From Micromonospora rhizosphaerae (GTDB lineage: Bacteria; Actinomycetota; Actinomycetes; Mycobacteriales; Micromonosporaceae), in contig NZ_FMHV01000002.1 of the NCBI RefSeq assembly GCF_900091465.1, positions 5,022,001 through 5,086,000 on the forward strand: DNA of 64,000 nt, read 5' to 3'. The notes beneath the pieces were generated by a model. It saw only the letters and a list, made by a program, of their open reading frames with translations, did no database searches and had not been told where the DNA came from. The translations under genes were made by a program, and so were the position numbers. Below are positions 9,358-17,979 of the stretch, one piece after another (within the stretch, counting starts at the first letter, position 1; the number at the start of each line of letters is the position of its first letter).

Positions 9358-10135
9358 TGCGCCGCTCCGCGACGACCTGGCCGTCGTCGCGGCCGAGGCC
9401 GGTCCGCTCGGGTTCAACGCGGAGAGCATCGTCGCCAAGGTTCGACGCCGGCGTCGTCGCCGGTCCGTTCTCGGCACGACGGCAGGCACCGCTGCAATCG
9501 TTTTGGCCTTGGTGGCGATTTCCAGCTGGGTAAGGGGTGGATCGGAGAACGGAAGTCAGACCATGAGCGATGCGTCAGCCAAGCCTCCAGCCAGCGGCCC
9601 ATCGGCGCAGGGTTCCACGACGCCATCGGGGGCACCACCCAAGGTGTACATGTGCGGAGAACGACTGGTCCTGGCCGATGCCGCGACTAGCCGCACCGGC
9701 CTGACGATGGCGATCAGTTCGGTCCGGAAATCCGCTGACGACGTCGGCCCCGACATCGCCGTGACCTTCAAGGCCGCAGCCCCCATGCACATCGTGTCCA
9801 GCCCGCCGCGGCTGTTCGAGGTGCTCTACCTCAGGGCCGGGGTCATCGTGGGCGGCGGGCCGATGCTGAACCTGCCGGGGGACGTGACGCCACAGGGCGT
9901 GGATCTCATCGGCTACGGGTTCGACGTCGCCCCCGACCGCCCGAGCACCCAGGAACTGGGTCCACGCAATATGCTCTGCCCATCGCTGAGCTGGGCGGCG
10001 GTCTGGTCGGCACCGCAGTCGTACGAGGTGGTGGTACTTCAGGGGCCGGTCGAGAAACTGCCCCAGCAGACGTCGTTGGGCATTCCCGTGCTCGGCGCGC
10101 CCCTGCTGGTGAGCCGCGCCGGTTTCCCGCGATGA
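9344..10135 (+). CDS. Single-pass membrane protein, likely cognate anti-sigma factor
   Basis: 263 residues from the ATG at 9344 (GGAGG six bases upstream), overlapping the sigma gene by 14 bases. Residues 1-40 are cytoplasmic and end in an RRRRRR stretch. One transmembrane helix spans about 46-65 (TTAGTAAIVLALVAISSWV). A Ser/Pro/Gly-rich linker (70-100) leads to a beta-rich extracytoplasmic domain with two cysteines (one in VYMCGERL). No HxxxCxxC zinc anti-sigma motif is present. The topology and coupling to the sigma factor indicate a membrane anti-sigma or sensor role, typical of SigE-family partners. Confidence 0.7.
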   Translation: MQPHDAPLRDDLAVVAAEAGPLGFNAESIVAKVRRRRRRRSVLGTTAGTAAIVLALVAISSWVRGGSENGSQTMSDASAKPPASGPSAQGSTTPSGAPPKVYMCGERLVLADAATSRTGLTMAISSVRKSADDVGPDIAVTFKAAAPMHIVSSPPRLFEVLYLRAGVIVGGGPMLNLPGDVTPQGVDLIGYGFDVAPDRPSTQELGPRNMLCPSLSWAAVWSAPQSYEVVVLQGPVEKLPQQTSLGIPVLGAPLLVSRAGFPR

Positions 10136-10147
10136 CGTGGTGCGCCG

Positions 10148-10186
10148 ACGTGCGCAGTGCCCGGCATGGCCGGGCACTGCGCACGT
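10148..10186. terminator. Bidirectional terminator between convergent genes
   Basis: Perfect 18-base arms (10148-10165 and 10169-10186) around a three-base loop. It lies 13 bases after the anti-sigma gene and 20 bases after the stop of the oppositely oriented protease, so it can serve both. Confidence 0.85.
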
Positions 10187-10205
10187 AGTCGCGTACGTCG
10201 CTCGC

Positions 10206-11444
10206 CTACGGAGCCAGCGACATCCCGAAGGTGGAGAAGATGTACGGGGCCTCGCACCACCGGATCACATCGCCACCACCCCAGCTGTTGATCCCGCGCG
10301 CCTGACGGATATTGCCGCTGAGCAGCGCGAACACCAGGCCGCCGCTGTCGCCACCGCGGATCGCCGTCTGTCCGTTGACCTGGTGGGCCTCGACCCCGCG
10401 ATGGTTGACACCGTTGCTGCCCGTCCAGGTGATGTATCCGTCGGTCACCTGCAGGCCGCAGACGATGCCGGAGGTGTAGCCGTCCTGGCACGTCAGGTCA
10501 CCGTTGTAGGAGTACGCGGAGCCGCTCACGTCGTACACGTTCGCGATTGGACCGGGAGGACCGTCCCACTCGCGGCTGGCCGTCGTGCCGGTGCTGCTGG
10601 TGTCGATCGCGATGGCATCGTCGATGTTGTCCCGGTTGGCGACGACACCGATTCGGTTGCGGCCGCCGTTCTGCCACCCGGTGTACACCGTGACGCCGTT
10701 ACCAAAACAATGCGCCGCGGTGATCAGGAACGATCGTCCGTCCGAGTTACGCCGGGCCGGTAGGCCGGAGGTGCAGGCGTAGACCGACGCCTGGCTGGTG
10801 CTGGTCTGGCTGATCGCCGCTCCGGAGATCCACTGCGGACTGTCTCGGAGTCGAGACATGTCACTGCCGTTCGTCGCGTTCTCCACGACGATCGGCACCG
10901 AAGCGGCGAGCGAACTTCTGCCGGTGACCGACGACGTCGTCAGCGCCTGCTTGGCGTGATCGACGTTGTACGCCCGGATGTGCAACGCGCTGCCATCCGA
11001 GGGGACCGCGATGCTCTCGATGCTCATGTCCATCTGCTTCTGCTGCTGCAGCACGTCATCACTGGCCGCGGTCAGCGTCGCGAAGGTGTGGCCACCTTGT
11101 GCGAAGCGGGCGGCCCGGAGGTCGACCGCCTTGTCGGTCTTCCGCACCGCGCCCAGGAAGGCCGACTTGACGCGCAGGTCGGTGAGGTAGATGGTCACGG
11201 TACGGGCCGAGGCATCGATCTGGATGCCGGAGTAGACGCTCGCCCACTGCGACCTGCCGACTTCGCCGGCCGCGTTCGCCAATGCGCGCAACGGATCGAG
11301 GATGACGGCCTGCTCGTCCAGGGGCAATGCGGCGATCTGCTGGTACGTCAGTGGAGTGGGTTTGGCCTGAGCGGCACCCGCGCTCGTTAGTGATACGGCG
11401 ATGGTCGTTGCGACGATGACCGCGAAATGCCGCAGTCCTGCCAT
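10206..11444 (-). CDS. Secreted S1-type (trypsin/streptogrisin-like) serine protease
   Basis: 412 residues. A Sec signal peptide ends near AGAAQA (residue 27). About 170 residues of pro-region follow, then a chymotrypsin-fold domain. The catalytic triad is visible in order: His in SFLITAAHCFGNG (near 246), Asp in NIDDAIAID (near 280) and Ser in IRGGDSGGLVF (near 377). Paired cysteines (ACTSG/AAHCF and TCQDG/IVCGL) fit streptogrisin-like disulfides. The gene is convergent with the ECF sigma operon and shares its terminator. It could be a target of that sigma factor, but I found no clear AACC/CGTC pair at its own promoter. Confidence 0.9.
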   Translation of the reverse strand: MAGLRHFAVIVATTIAVSLTSAGAAQAKPTPLTYQQIAALPLDEQAVILDPLRALANAAGEVGRSQWASVYSGIQIDASARTVTIYLTDLRVKSAFLGAVRKTDKAVDLRAARFAQGGHTFATLTAASDDVLQQQKQMDMSIESIAVPSDGSALHIRAYNVDHAKQALTTSSVTGRSSLAASVPIVVENATNGSDMSRLRDSPQWISGAAISQTSTSQASVYACTSGLPARRNSDGRSFLITAAHCFGNGVTVYTGWQNGGRNRIGVVANRDNIDDAIAIDTSSTGTTASREWDGPPGPIANVYDVSGSAYSYNGDLTCQDGYTSGIVCGLQVTDGYITWTGSNGVNHRGVEAHQVNGQTAIRGGDSGGLVFALLSGNIRQARGINSWGGGDVIRWCEAPYIFSTFGMSLAP

Positions 11445-11654
11445 TTATGCCCTCCTATATTGACGAGACTGCGGCCAATGTACAGGGGGCCACTAGCTGC
11501 CGCTGCCCCGTTCGGTGTGCGGCGGGTGCCTGAAATGCGAGGAAAAAGTGGCTCTACGATGTTGGGCGGGGCCGAGCTTGTGCCCGCTGGGAAACCCGGT
11601 TCTGGCCCCTGGGGTGCGGTTTTGTGCGGCCCGGCCAGCCAACCGCGAGGCATG

Positions 11655-11965
11655 GTGGCGAGCAGATTTTCCTTGCGGTATCTGATCTTGCGTCTTGATC
11701 CTGCGGCTCGTAATGCAAGGCCTGCGTGGCGAGCGGTCCAAGGATCTCGAGTTAGCCCGTCGACCGGTTGGTGCTGTCAGCCCTGTCGCGGCTGCTGCCT
11801 CGTTCCCGCTGGTCGACGTTCTTCGTGACCCCGGCCGCCTTGCGGCGGGTGGCACCGCGAGCTGGTCGGCAGGGAGTGGACCTACCCGGAACGACGACCG
11901 CGGCGTCCTTCGATACGGGCGGAGATCCGCACCCTGGTCGCCGCTACATGCGCCTGGAACTGCTC
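11655..11965 (+). pseudogene. Decayed transposase/integrase (rve-type IS) remnant
   Basis: Across two or three plus frames the text follows an IS integrase N-terminus: LRYLILRL, RSKDLEL, VLSALSRLLPRSRWSTFFVT, then, after a frame change, RWHRELVGREWTYP and AEIRTLVA. Intact relatives read continuously as a helix-turn-helix domain followed by the DDE core. Here there are at least two frameshifts, a small deletion after RSKDLEL, and nothing of the DDE domain. It marks the edge of the block inserted between pglX and pglY relics. I could not find matching terminal inverted repeats. Confidence 0.6.
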
Positions 11966-12327
11966 AACAAAAGCCCGCCTCATTCCCGCCCAGCCTGCCC
12001 ATTACGACAACAACCAGGCGACCCCGTCCCGATCGCCGCATAACATCAGACCGGATCCCGCGATGGCCGTCCCTTACACCAACACCCCGACACAGCAATC
12101 GCTAACAGTTGATATCCGCAGTCAGCCTCGGCCCTTCAGAAGGCCCGCCCGTGGTTCATGATCGAGGACGAGGAAGTGCCCCCAATCTGGGATGATCCGG
12201 CTTGTCGGAGGCCCTGATCGCCCGTCATAAGGGACCTCGCAGTTGCTGAAGCCTCCCCCATGGCCGCTCCTGTTGAGCAGCCCTGGGGTTGAGACCGAAC
12301 GATCGAGGGTGAGTTGTCCTTTTGGGG
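11966..12327. other. Non-coding segment between IS relic and pglX relic
   Basis: No convincing gene on either strand. Base composition is less GC-rich around 11965-12120 (runs such as ACAACAACC and AACATCAGACC) than in neighbouring genes. The part 12122-12327, just downstream of the pglX stop, has no family I recognise and may be further IS debris. Nothing else supportable. Confidence 0.4.
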
Positions 12328-13316
12328 TCATGCCTTCGCCTTACGCCCGCGGGTGGCCTTGGGCGGGCGCCAGGACGTGAGCGCCTCATCGGTGAGGTGT
12401 AGGCGATTGGTGGTCTCGGCGAGGAAGCCGGCGTAGATGTCCACCGGCGAGGCACCCCACTCCGGGTCGAACTCGCCGTGCCACTGGCGTACCCAGGGAA
12501 AGATCTCGCGCAACCCCGCGACCAGCGGCACCAGCCGGTCGGCGGCCCAGCCGTCCTCCTGCTCACGGGCCACGATCAGCGTCGCGAGGGCTTGGGCCTG
12601 CTCGCGGTGGTCCCAGCCGGCCCAACCGACCAGCAGCGACGGGTCACCGTCGCGGCTGGCGCCCGGGTACGACACGAACCGCTCCTGCCGCTGAAGGTCC
12701 CACACGTGCTCCCAGTCCGCGCGCTTGCTCAGGCCGGAGTCCTTGTAGCGCAGCGCGGCCAGGTGCGGCACGTGCTCGTCGGCGACCAGGTCGGCGACCA
12801 CCTTGCCGAGGTCCTGACCGGGCGCGTAGAGGTTGGCGACTGTGAGCACGTCGGCGTCGCGGCGCAGCTCGTCGGCGAGCTGGGCGGTGGTCAGCGGGCG
12901 CGGCTGCTCCAGCCTGTCGACGTGGTGGTACCACAGCTCTCGCGCCTCGCACCGGTCCAGCAGCCAGTCGCGCAGCGCCTTCGCCTGCATCGCATCCCAG
13001 CCCTCGGTGGCCCACCGCCGCTTGCACTCCGGCCGCTCGATCAACCCGATGTTTGCGGTTGCCCTCGATGACCGCGATCCGCCGCTCCACCACCGCCCGG
13101 TACTCAGCCGCGCTGCCGCCCTCGTCGGTTACCAGCACCAGCGGGTAACCGCCATCCTTTTCCTCCGGCCGGTGCAGCGCATCCTCGATCGCCGCCACGG
13201 CGCTTGCCAGCGACGCCCGCGCGTCGAGGCATCGGGGCGCAACGGGACCGACGTCAGGATCCTCAGCCAGCGTCGAGACCGACACCCAGATTGCAGCACG
13301 TCTGGCCCGAATCATG
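12328..13316 (-). pseudogene. pglX: 3' part of BREX-2 adenine methyltransferase PglX, frameshifted
   Basis: Two adjacent frames join into PglX C-terminal sequence. The upstream piece (13316 to about 13055) ends AEYRAVVERRIAVIEGNR. The downstream piece reads LIERPECKRRWATEGWDAMQ, RDWLLDRCEARELWYHHVD, VPHLAALRYKDSGLSKR, RFVSYPGASRDGDPSLLVGW, DHREQAQALATLIVAREQ and FPWVRQWHGEFDPEWG, all hallmarks of the Pgl/BREX-2 methyltransferase tail. The break is at the TTT at 13052-13054: removing one base restores ...GNRNIGLIERPE.... A further in-frame loss is likely at about 12690, where intact relatives carry an IPVPPKY...KLDVPKERF segment. The catalytic NPPY domain is absent. No activity expected. Confidence 0.82.
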
Positions 13317-13317
13317 G

Positions 13318-14337
13318 CTACGGAAGAGGGTCTGCGATCTGGTTCAGGGTTCTCCCGTCGTCGATGCAATACCACGCTGTCGGCCAGATCTGAGCCTGCG
13401 GTGGTTTTCCGGTAGCCGACTCGATGATGGTGCGGATCAGCCCGATCAGCCGGTATCGCTGCCCGTCGTGCTCCCATTCAACCGGTGCGGTCAGATCGTT
13501 GTACCAGCGCACCCGCGCCCGGTCGGGCTCCGCATCCAGCCATGCTCTGATGGCGTCACGGTCCTGGCCGACAAGGTTCGGCATGGTGACGGTCAGCGAC
13601 GTACCGTCGGGGATCAGTTCGTGCGCGATGAGCCGCTGCGCGGCCGCCGCTCGACGCTCGCCGGACTTACGCGAGGCGGCCTGGGTGGCGCTGCTCGACC
13701 GGGGCCGCACCATGAACTCTTCCGCGTCCGGCACGGGCAGGAGCTGCGCGACCGAGAGCATCTTCTCGCCCGCTGCAGTCTCGTACAGCTGGTAGCGAAG
13801 CAAGCGGATGTCGATCCCCGCTTCGTACAGGAATAGTGCGGTGTTGGTGACTGTCGGGCCGAAGTCCGAGGCCATCAGCACGATCCGAGGGGGGCTCAGC
13901 GTCTCGTCAGAGACCCCCTCAGCCCATTCCATCAGGCGCGCTAGCGCTTCGTCAGCGGTCGTCGACCCGCCTAGGTACGCGGCGTGGACATCAGCAAGGG
14001 TGTCCAGGCTGAACCGCCGCACCATGGCCGCATAGTTGATGGCCTGCATCGTCACGGTGTCCGGTGCTCTATCTCGTTTGAGCTCGACAACCACGAGTCG
14101 ACCCGTGCGATCGATACCGAGTACGTCCAGCCGGTCAGCGGCCGCGCTGCCAGCGCCAGAGACCCACCGATCGAACTCGAACGTCACGATCTTTACGCCA
14201 TTCCCGATGAGTTCGGGGTGGTCGATAACCCACTGCTGGAGATGCTGGCGCTCCAGCAGCCCCGCTTCCGCGAGCGAGATCCGACGCGCTGGTACCGCCT
14301 TCGGTCCATCCACGGTGAACAGCAGCTCTTCCGCCAC
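13318..14337 (-). CDS. NucS/DUF91-like PD-(D/E)XK nuclease protein
   Basis: 339 residues from 14337. The N-terminal third carries a RecB/NucS-like core: LLERQHLQQWVIDHPELIGN, then DRLDVLGIDRTGRLVVVELK (Asp ... Glu-x-Lys), then AINYAAMVRRF. These are the acidic and lysine residues of the PD-(D/E)XK fold. The middle (about 110-200) is alpha/beta, and the C-terminal part (about 230-339) contains a possible RAMA-like or DNA-binding module (LIPDGTSLTVTMPN, WYNDLTAPVEWEHDGQRY). It ends two bases before the pglX relic and occupies the position of the missing pglX 5' part. That suggests it was acquired as an alternative defence or repair gene. The substrate is unknown. Confidence 0.7.
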   Translation of the reverse strand: MAEELLFTVDGPKAVPARRISLAEAGLLERQHLQQWVIDHPELIGNGVKIVTFEFDRWVSGAGSAAADRLDVLGIDRTGRLVVVELKRDRAPDTVTMQAINYAAMVRRFSLDTLADVHAAYLGGSTTADEALARLMEWAEGVSDETLSPPRIVLMASDFGPTVTNTALFLYEAGIDIRLLRYQLYETAAGEKMLSVAQLLPVPDAEEFMVRPRSSSATQAASRKSGERRAAAAQRLIAHELIPDGTSLTVTMPNLVGQDRDAIRAWLDAEPDRARVRWYNDLTAPVEWEHDGQRYRLIGLIRTIIESATGKPPQAQIWPTAWYCIDDGRTLNQIADPLP

Positions 14338-14403
14338 AGCGCCTCCTCCTCCCCGGACGGTACCCGGCCGGATCGGCGGTTGTCGTTGGCCGGCCGGAAG
14401 GCC

Positions 14404-16218
14404 TCAGGCGGCGAGCGCCGCGTACCGGCCGTGCCGGTCGAGCAAGCTCTGGTGCGTGCCGGATTCGACGATGCGGCCGTGGTCGAGCACGGCAATCTGG
14501 TCGGCGTCCCGGACCGTGGAGAGCCGGTGGGCGATGGTGATCACCGTCCGCCCGCGGGACAGTTCGTCGAAGGCCCGCTGCACCGCGCGTTCGGTCTCGG
14601 TGTCCAGCGCGCTGGTGGCCTCGTCGAGCACCAGGATCCGCGGGTCGCGCAGCAGGGTCCGGGCGATCGCCAGCCGCTGCTTCTCGCCGCCGGAGAAGCG
14701 GTGGCCGCGGGAGCCGACCACCGTGTCGTACCCGTCGGGAAGAGCGGCGATCAGGTCGTGGATCTGCGCGGCGCGGGCCGCGGCCTCGATCTCGGCATCG
14801 GTGGCGCCCGGCCGGGCGTACCGGAGGTTTTCCCGCACGGTGGTGTGCAGCAGGTAGGTCTCCTGGCTGACCACGCCGACGACGGCGGCCAGGTCGGCCA
14901 GGCGCAGGTCGCGCAGGTCGACGCCGTCGATGGTGACCCGGCCGGCGGCCGGGTCGTGGAAGCGGGTGATCAGCGCGGCGAGGGTGCTCTTGCCGGAGCC
15001 GGTCTCCCCCACCAGGGCCAGGCTCGTGCCGGCCGGGACGTCCAGGTTGACGCCGGCGACGGCGGCGGTGTCGCTGCCCGGGTAGCTGAAGGTGACGTCC
15101 TCGAAGCGCAGGTGGCCGCGCACCCGGGCGGGGTCGACGGGGACCGGCCGCGCCGGGTCGTCGACCTCGACGGGCAGGTCGAGGTACTCGAAGATCCGGG
15201 CGAAGAGGGCCAGCGATGCGGTCACCGAGACGCCGACGTTGAGCAGGCCCATCAGCGGCCGGAACAGCCCGCCCTGGAGGGCGGTGAAGGCGACAAGGGT
15301 GCCGATGCTGAGGGTGCCGGCGGCGCCCGGCAGGCCGGCACTGAGGTAGATGACCGCAGGGATGGCGGCGAAGATGACGCTCATCGACGCCATCCGCCAG
15401 CGGCCGGCCAGCTCTGAGCGAAGTTCCAGGTCGACCAGGCGGGCCGAGGAGGCGGTGAAGCGGTCGACGAGGGCGGGCCCGGCCCCAAGGGTCTTGCTCA
15501 GCTGGACGCCGCTGATCGAGAGCCCTTCCTCGATGGTCACGTTGAGGTCGGCGAGTTCCCGCTGCCGTTGTGTGGTGATCTCCCGCCGCATCCGGGCGAC
15601 CCGGCGGGTCAGCCAGATCGCCGGGGGCAGCACCACCAGGGACACCAGGGAAAGCCGCCAGCTCAGCGCCACCATGGCGACCGCCGTGGCGACCACGGTG
15701 GTCAGGTTGGCCGCGATCGAGGTGGCGGTGGAGGTGACGACTGTCTGCATGCCGCCGATGTCGTTGGTGATCCGGGACTGCACCTCACCGGTGCGGGTCC
15801 GGGTGAAGAAGCCGATCGACTGCCGGTGCAGGTGGGCGAAGACGTCCGTGCGCAGTCGGTGCATGACCTCCTGCCCGACCCGCGTCGAGATCCAGGTCTG
15901 GACCACGCCGAGGACGGCGGTAACGGCCGCGACCCCGACCATGCCGAGGACCAGCCAGCTCAGCAGGGCCAGGTCGCGCTCCGGCAGGGCCTGGTCGATC
16001 ACGGTACGGAGCAGGAACGGCGACGCCATCGCGAGCACGGACGACGCCACGATGATCGCCACAACGAGGGCCAACTGTCGACGGTGTGCGCCGAAGAGAG
16101 CGCCGACGCGACGCAGCGGGACCTGGCGGGCCTGCGCCTTCTCGGCGGGGGTGACGGTGCGCGGGCCGCCGCCGCGGCCCTCCCGGGGTGCTTCCAAGGG
16201 GTGCTCACTTCCTGTCAA
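14404..16218 (-). CDS. ABC exporter half-transporter (fused TMD-NBD)
   Basis: 604 residues if translation starts at the TTG at 16218; a TTG at 16197 with GGAAG upstream is an alternative. Six transmembrane helices occupy about 45-330. The nucleotide-binding domain has Walker A GETGSGKST (near 395), Q-loop VVSQETYLLH, signature FSGGEKQRLAIARTLL, Walker B ILVLDEATSALD and H-loop IAHRLST. This is the ABCB/multidrug-type homodimeric exporter layout; the cargo cannot be told. It is transcribed divergently from a MarR regulator across a palindromic operator, a standard drug-inducible efflux arrangement. Confidence 0.92.
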   Translation of the reverse strand: MTGSEHPLEAPREGRGGGPRTVTPAEKAQARQVPLRRVGALFGAHRRQLALVVAIIVASSVLAMASPFLLRTVIDQALPERDLALLSWLVLGMVGVAAVTAVLGVVQTWISTRVGQEVMHRLRTDVFAHLHRQSIGFFTRTRTGEVQSRITNDIGGMQTVVTSTATSIAANLTTVVATAVAMVALSWRLSLVSLVVLPPAIWLTRRVARMRREITTQRQRELADLNVTIEEGLSISGVQLSKTLGAGPALVDRFTASSARLVDLELRSELAGRWRMASMSVIFAAIPAVIYLSAGLPGAAGTLSIGTLVAFTALQGGLFRPLMGLLNVGVSVTASLALFARIFEYLDLPVEVDDPARPVPVDPARVRGHLRFEDVTFSYPGSDTAAVAGVNLDVPAGTSLALVGETGSGKSTLAALITRFHDPAAGRVTIDGVDLRDLRLADLAAVVGVVSQETYLLHTTVRENLRYARPGATDAEIEAAARAAQIHDLIAALPDGYDTVVGSRGHRFSGGEKQRLAIARTLLRDPRILVLDEATSALDTETERAVQRAFDELSRGRTVITIAHRLSTVRDADQIAVLDHGRIVESGTHQSLLDRHGRYAALAA

Positions 16219-16223
16219 TATGC

Positions 16224-16244
16224 TGAGGTTACCTCACTATGAGG
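16224..16244. promoter_or_regulatory. MarR operator: overlapping palindromes
   Basis: TGAGGT-T-ACCTCA (16224-16236) is a perfect palindrome about a central T. It overlaps a second inverted repeat CCTCA-CTA-TGAGG (16232-16244). Three copies of TGAGG/CCTCA thus sit between the divergent exporter and MarR starts, six bases before the exporter TTG. Binding by the adjacent MarR protein would block both genes. Confidence 0.6.
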
Positions 16245-16276
16245 GAACAACAGGAAGTGCTGCTACCGTATTCCGG

Positions 16277-16693
16277 GTGAGGGGAAAGGACGAGGAGAGC
16301 TTGGCCGAGGCGTTCTGGGGGGTCGCCCGGCGACTGCGCCACCAGTCCCGGCGGACACTCGAACCGTGGGACCTCAACCCCGGACACGCCCGGGCGCTCG
16401 ACGTCCTGATGCGGCACGGCCCGGTGCGGCTCAGCACGCTCGCCGACCACCTGCACATCGCGCCGCGCTCCACCACCGAGGTAGTCGACGGTCTGCAGGA
16501 GCGGAGTCTCGCCGAGCGCCGGCCGGACCCGGAGGACCGGCGGGCCACGCTCGTCGCGCTGACCGAGGAAGGCGCCCGCGTCGGCGCCGCGATCCGCGCC
16601 GCCCGCCACGCCGAGGCGGAACACTTCTTCGGTCATCTCAGCCCGGCCGACCGCGCCGACCTGGCCCGCATCCTGCGTACGCTGCGCGACTGA
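16277..16693 (+). CDS. MarR family transcriptional regulator
   Basis: 138 residues from the GTG at 16277; a TTG at 16301 directly behind GAGGAG would give 130. The winged helix-turn-helix is clear: VRLSTLADHLHIAPRSTTEV (recognition helix region) and the wing PDPEDRRATLVALTEEG with the conserved D-x-R. Helices at both ends form the dimer interface. Divergent from the ABC exporter, with the palindromic operator between, so it most likely represses both and responds to a small ligand exported by the pump. Confidence 0.9.
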   Translation: MRGKDEESLAEAFWGVARRLRHQSRRTLEPWDLNPGHARALDVLMRHGPVRLSTLADHLHIAPRSTTEVVDGLQERSLAERRPDPEDRRATLVALTEEGARVGAAIRAARHAEAEHFFGHLSPADRADLARILRTLRD

Positions 16694-16819
16694 AGGGTGT
16701 TGATGATCCGTCGTCGCCGACGGATCATCAACACCCTTCGCCCTGGGCTCGGCCGTTCAGGTCGACGTCCGAGTACGGCCCGATCAGCTCATCGATGGTG
16801 TAGACCCGGCCGTTCTTCA
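16692..16819. repeat. Direct repeat copy A: hairpin plus amidohydrolase 3' end
   Basis: This segment recurs in the same orientation at 26938-27079. Shared blocks are the GAAGGGTGTTGATG...CATCAACA hairpin, GTTCAGGTCGACGTCCGA, CTCATCGATGGT and GCCGTTCTTCA. Copy A keeps a perfect hairpin and an open amidohydrolase tail. Copy B is more degraded. Confidence 0.8.
16693..16738. terminator. Strong hairpin, terminator for marR and the amidohydrolase relic
   Basis: Perfect 21-base arms (16693-16713 and 16718-16738) with loop TCGC. The left arm begins on the last base of the MarR stop codon. The right arm runs into the stop of the minus-strand relic, so it works in both directions. Confidence 0.85.
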
Positions 16820-17023
16820 TCACCATCTCGACGTTGGCGCCGTTGTGGATGTCCTGCAACGGGTTGCCGCGAACGAAGCTGAGATCCGCCAGCCGTCCGT
16901 CCTGCACGGCGCCCAGATCCGACTCCAGCAGGTACGCCTGCTCGGTCAGGAGAACGAGCGGCTCAAGCGGGCTCTGCGGGACTGGCAGACCATCCACGCC
17001 CGGGAGTGCCGGCCGCCGAACGT
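16728..17023 (-). pseudogene. 3' fragment of an amidohydrolase
   Basis: The minus frame ending at 16728 reads AYLLESDLGAVQDGRLADLS, FVRGNPLQDI, then VEMVMKNGRVYTIDELIG. This is the C-terminal beta-sandwich return of imidazolonepropionase-like amidohydrolases (L-G-x-v-x-x-G-x-LADL-x-v-x-x-x-P-L-x-DI). About 70 residues remain of a family usually above 400. The fragment starts right at the stop of the next upstream gene (17024), so the break joins two unrelated genes. No metal ligands remain. Not functional. Confidence 0.7.
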
Positions 17024-17797
17024 TCACATGGAGAAGTTCGGGTCGTTCTTGATGATCGAGAAGGCGCCGCCCTGCGGGTCGGTGAGTGTGGCGAATCGCC
17101 CGGCGGGCGAGTCCTGCCGCAGCATCTCCGTCGCGCCTAGCGAGATGGCCAGGTCCGCGGTGACGTCGCAGTCGTCGACGGCGAAGTAGACGCTCCACTG
17201 CGAGGGCATCGGGCCCCAGTCGGGCCTGATCTGCATGGCTCCCGCCACGGGCTGCCCACCGGCCTCGATGAGCGTGTAGGTCTCGTCGCCGCCCATTGCC
17301 ACGTCACGGGTCGTGACCCCGAAGACGGAGGTGTAGAACGCCTTGCTCGCAGCGATGTCACTTGTCATGAGCTCGGCCCAGGTGAGGCTGCCGGACTCGC
17401 CGGTCACCTCGGCACCGCGGTGCTTGCCGGGCTGCCAGATCGAGACGTAGGCGCCCGTCGGGTCGAGGAGGACCGCCGTGCTGCCCTGGTCCATCACCTG
17501 CATCGGTGCCATGATCACCTTTGCGCCGGCGGCCTCCGCGGCGGCGGCGGTCGCCGTCGCGTCGTCCGTAGCGAGATAGGTCGCCCAGGACGTGCCGCGC
17601 TCCGGATCCATCGCCGGGCCGATCCCGGCCGTCTGCCGGCCGTCCTTCAGGAACGCTCCGTAGCCGCCCGCGTCGGGTCCGAAATCCAGGTGTGTCCAGC
17701 CGAAGAGCCGGGTGTAGAAGGCGACGGCACCCGGGACGTCGGTCGTGCCGATGTCAACCCAGGTCGGGGCGCCCTTGGGGAACTTTGGTGTGCTCAT
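17024..17797 (-). CDS. Two-domain VOC (glyoxalase-like) protein
   Basis: 257 residues from the ATG at 17797 (AGGATGG upstream). Two vicinal-oxygen-chelate modules are in tandem: residues 8-125 (TWVDIGTTDVPGAVAFYTRL to LLDPTGAYVSIWQPG) and 140-255 (TWAELMTSDIAASKAFYTSV to LTDPQGGAFSIIKNDPNF). This is the family annotated as VOC or hydroxylase-like proteins; the reaction is not predictable. It stands alone, with a relic downstream and a toxin-antitoxin module upstream on the other strand. Confidence 0.85.
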   Translation of the reverse strand: MSTPKFPKGAPTWVDIGTTDVPGAVAFYTRLFGWTHLDFGPDAGGYGAFLKDGRQTAGIGPAMDPERGTSWATYLATDDATATAAAAEAAGAKVIMAPMQVMDQGSTAVLLDPTGAYVSIWQPGKHRGAEVTGESGSLTWAELMTSDIAASKAFYTSVFGVTTRDVAMGGDETYTLIEAGGQPVAGAMQIRPDWGPMPSQWSVYFAVDDCDVTADLAISLGATEMLRQDSPAGRFATLTDPQGGAFSIIKNDPNFSM

Positions 17798-17979
17798 GCC
17801 GCCATCCTGGCACACATTCGGACAATTCCTGGCCGGACGCGCGCCGCGATGGCTCCGCGCAAGCCAAGTAATGCCGCTCCCATGCAGCCCGGCGGGCGCG
17901 CTCCGAGAGCAGTGATATCAACTGCGGGCATTCTTGAAATCATCGGTGCTGACTCGCTGCCGGCAGAGAGGTCCCTACC

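Noticed and set aside
12478..13393. Plus-strand frames opposite the pglX relic
   Set aside because: They are shadows; the minus strand gives continuous PglX similarity.
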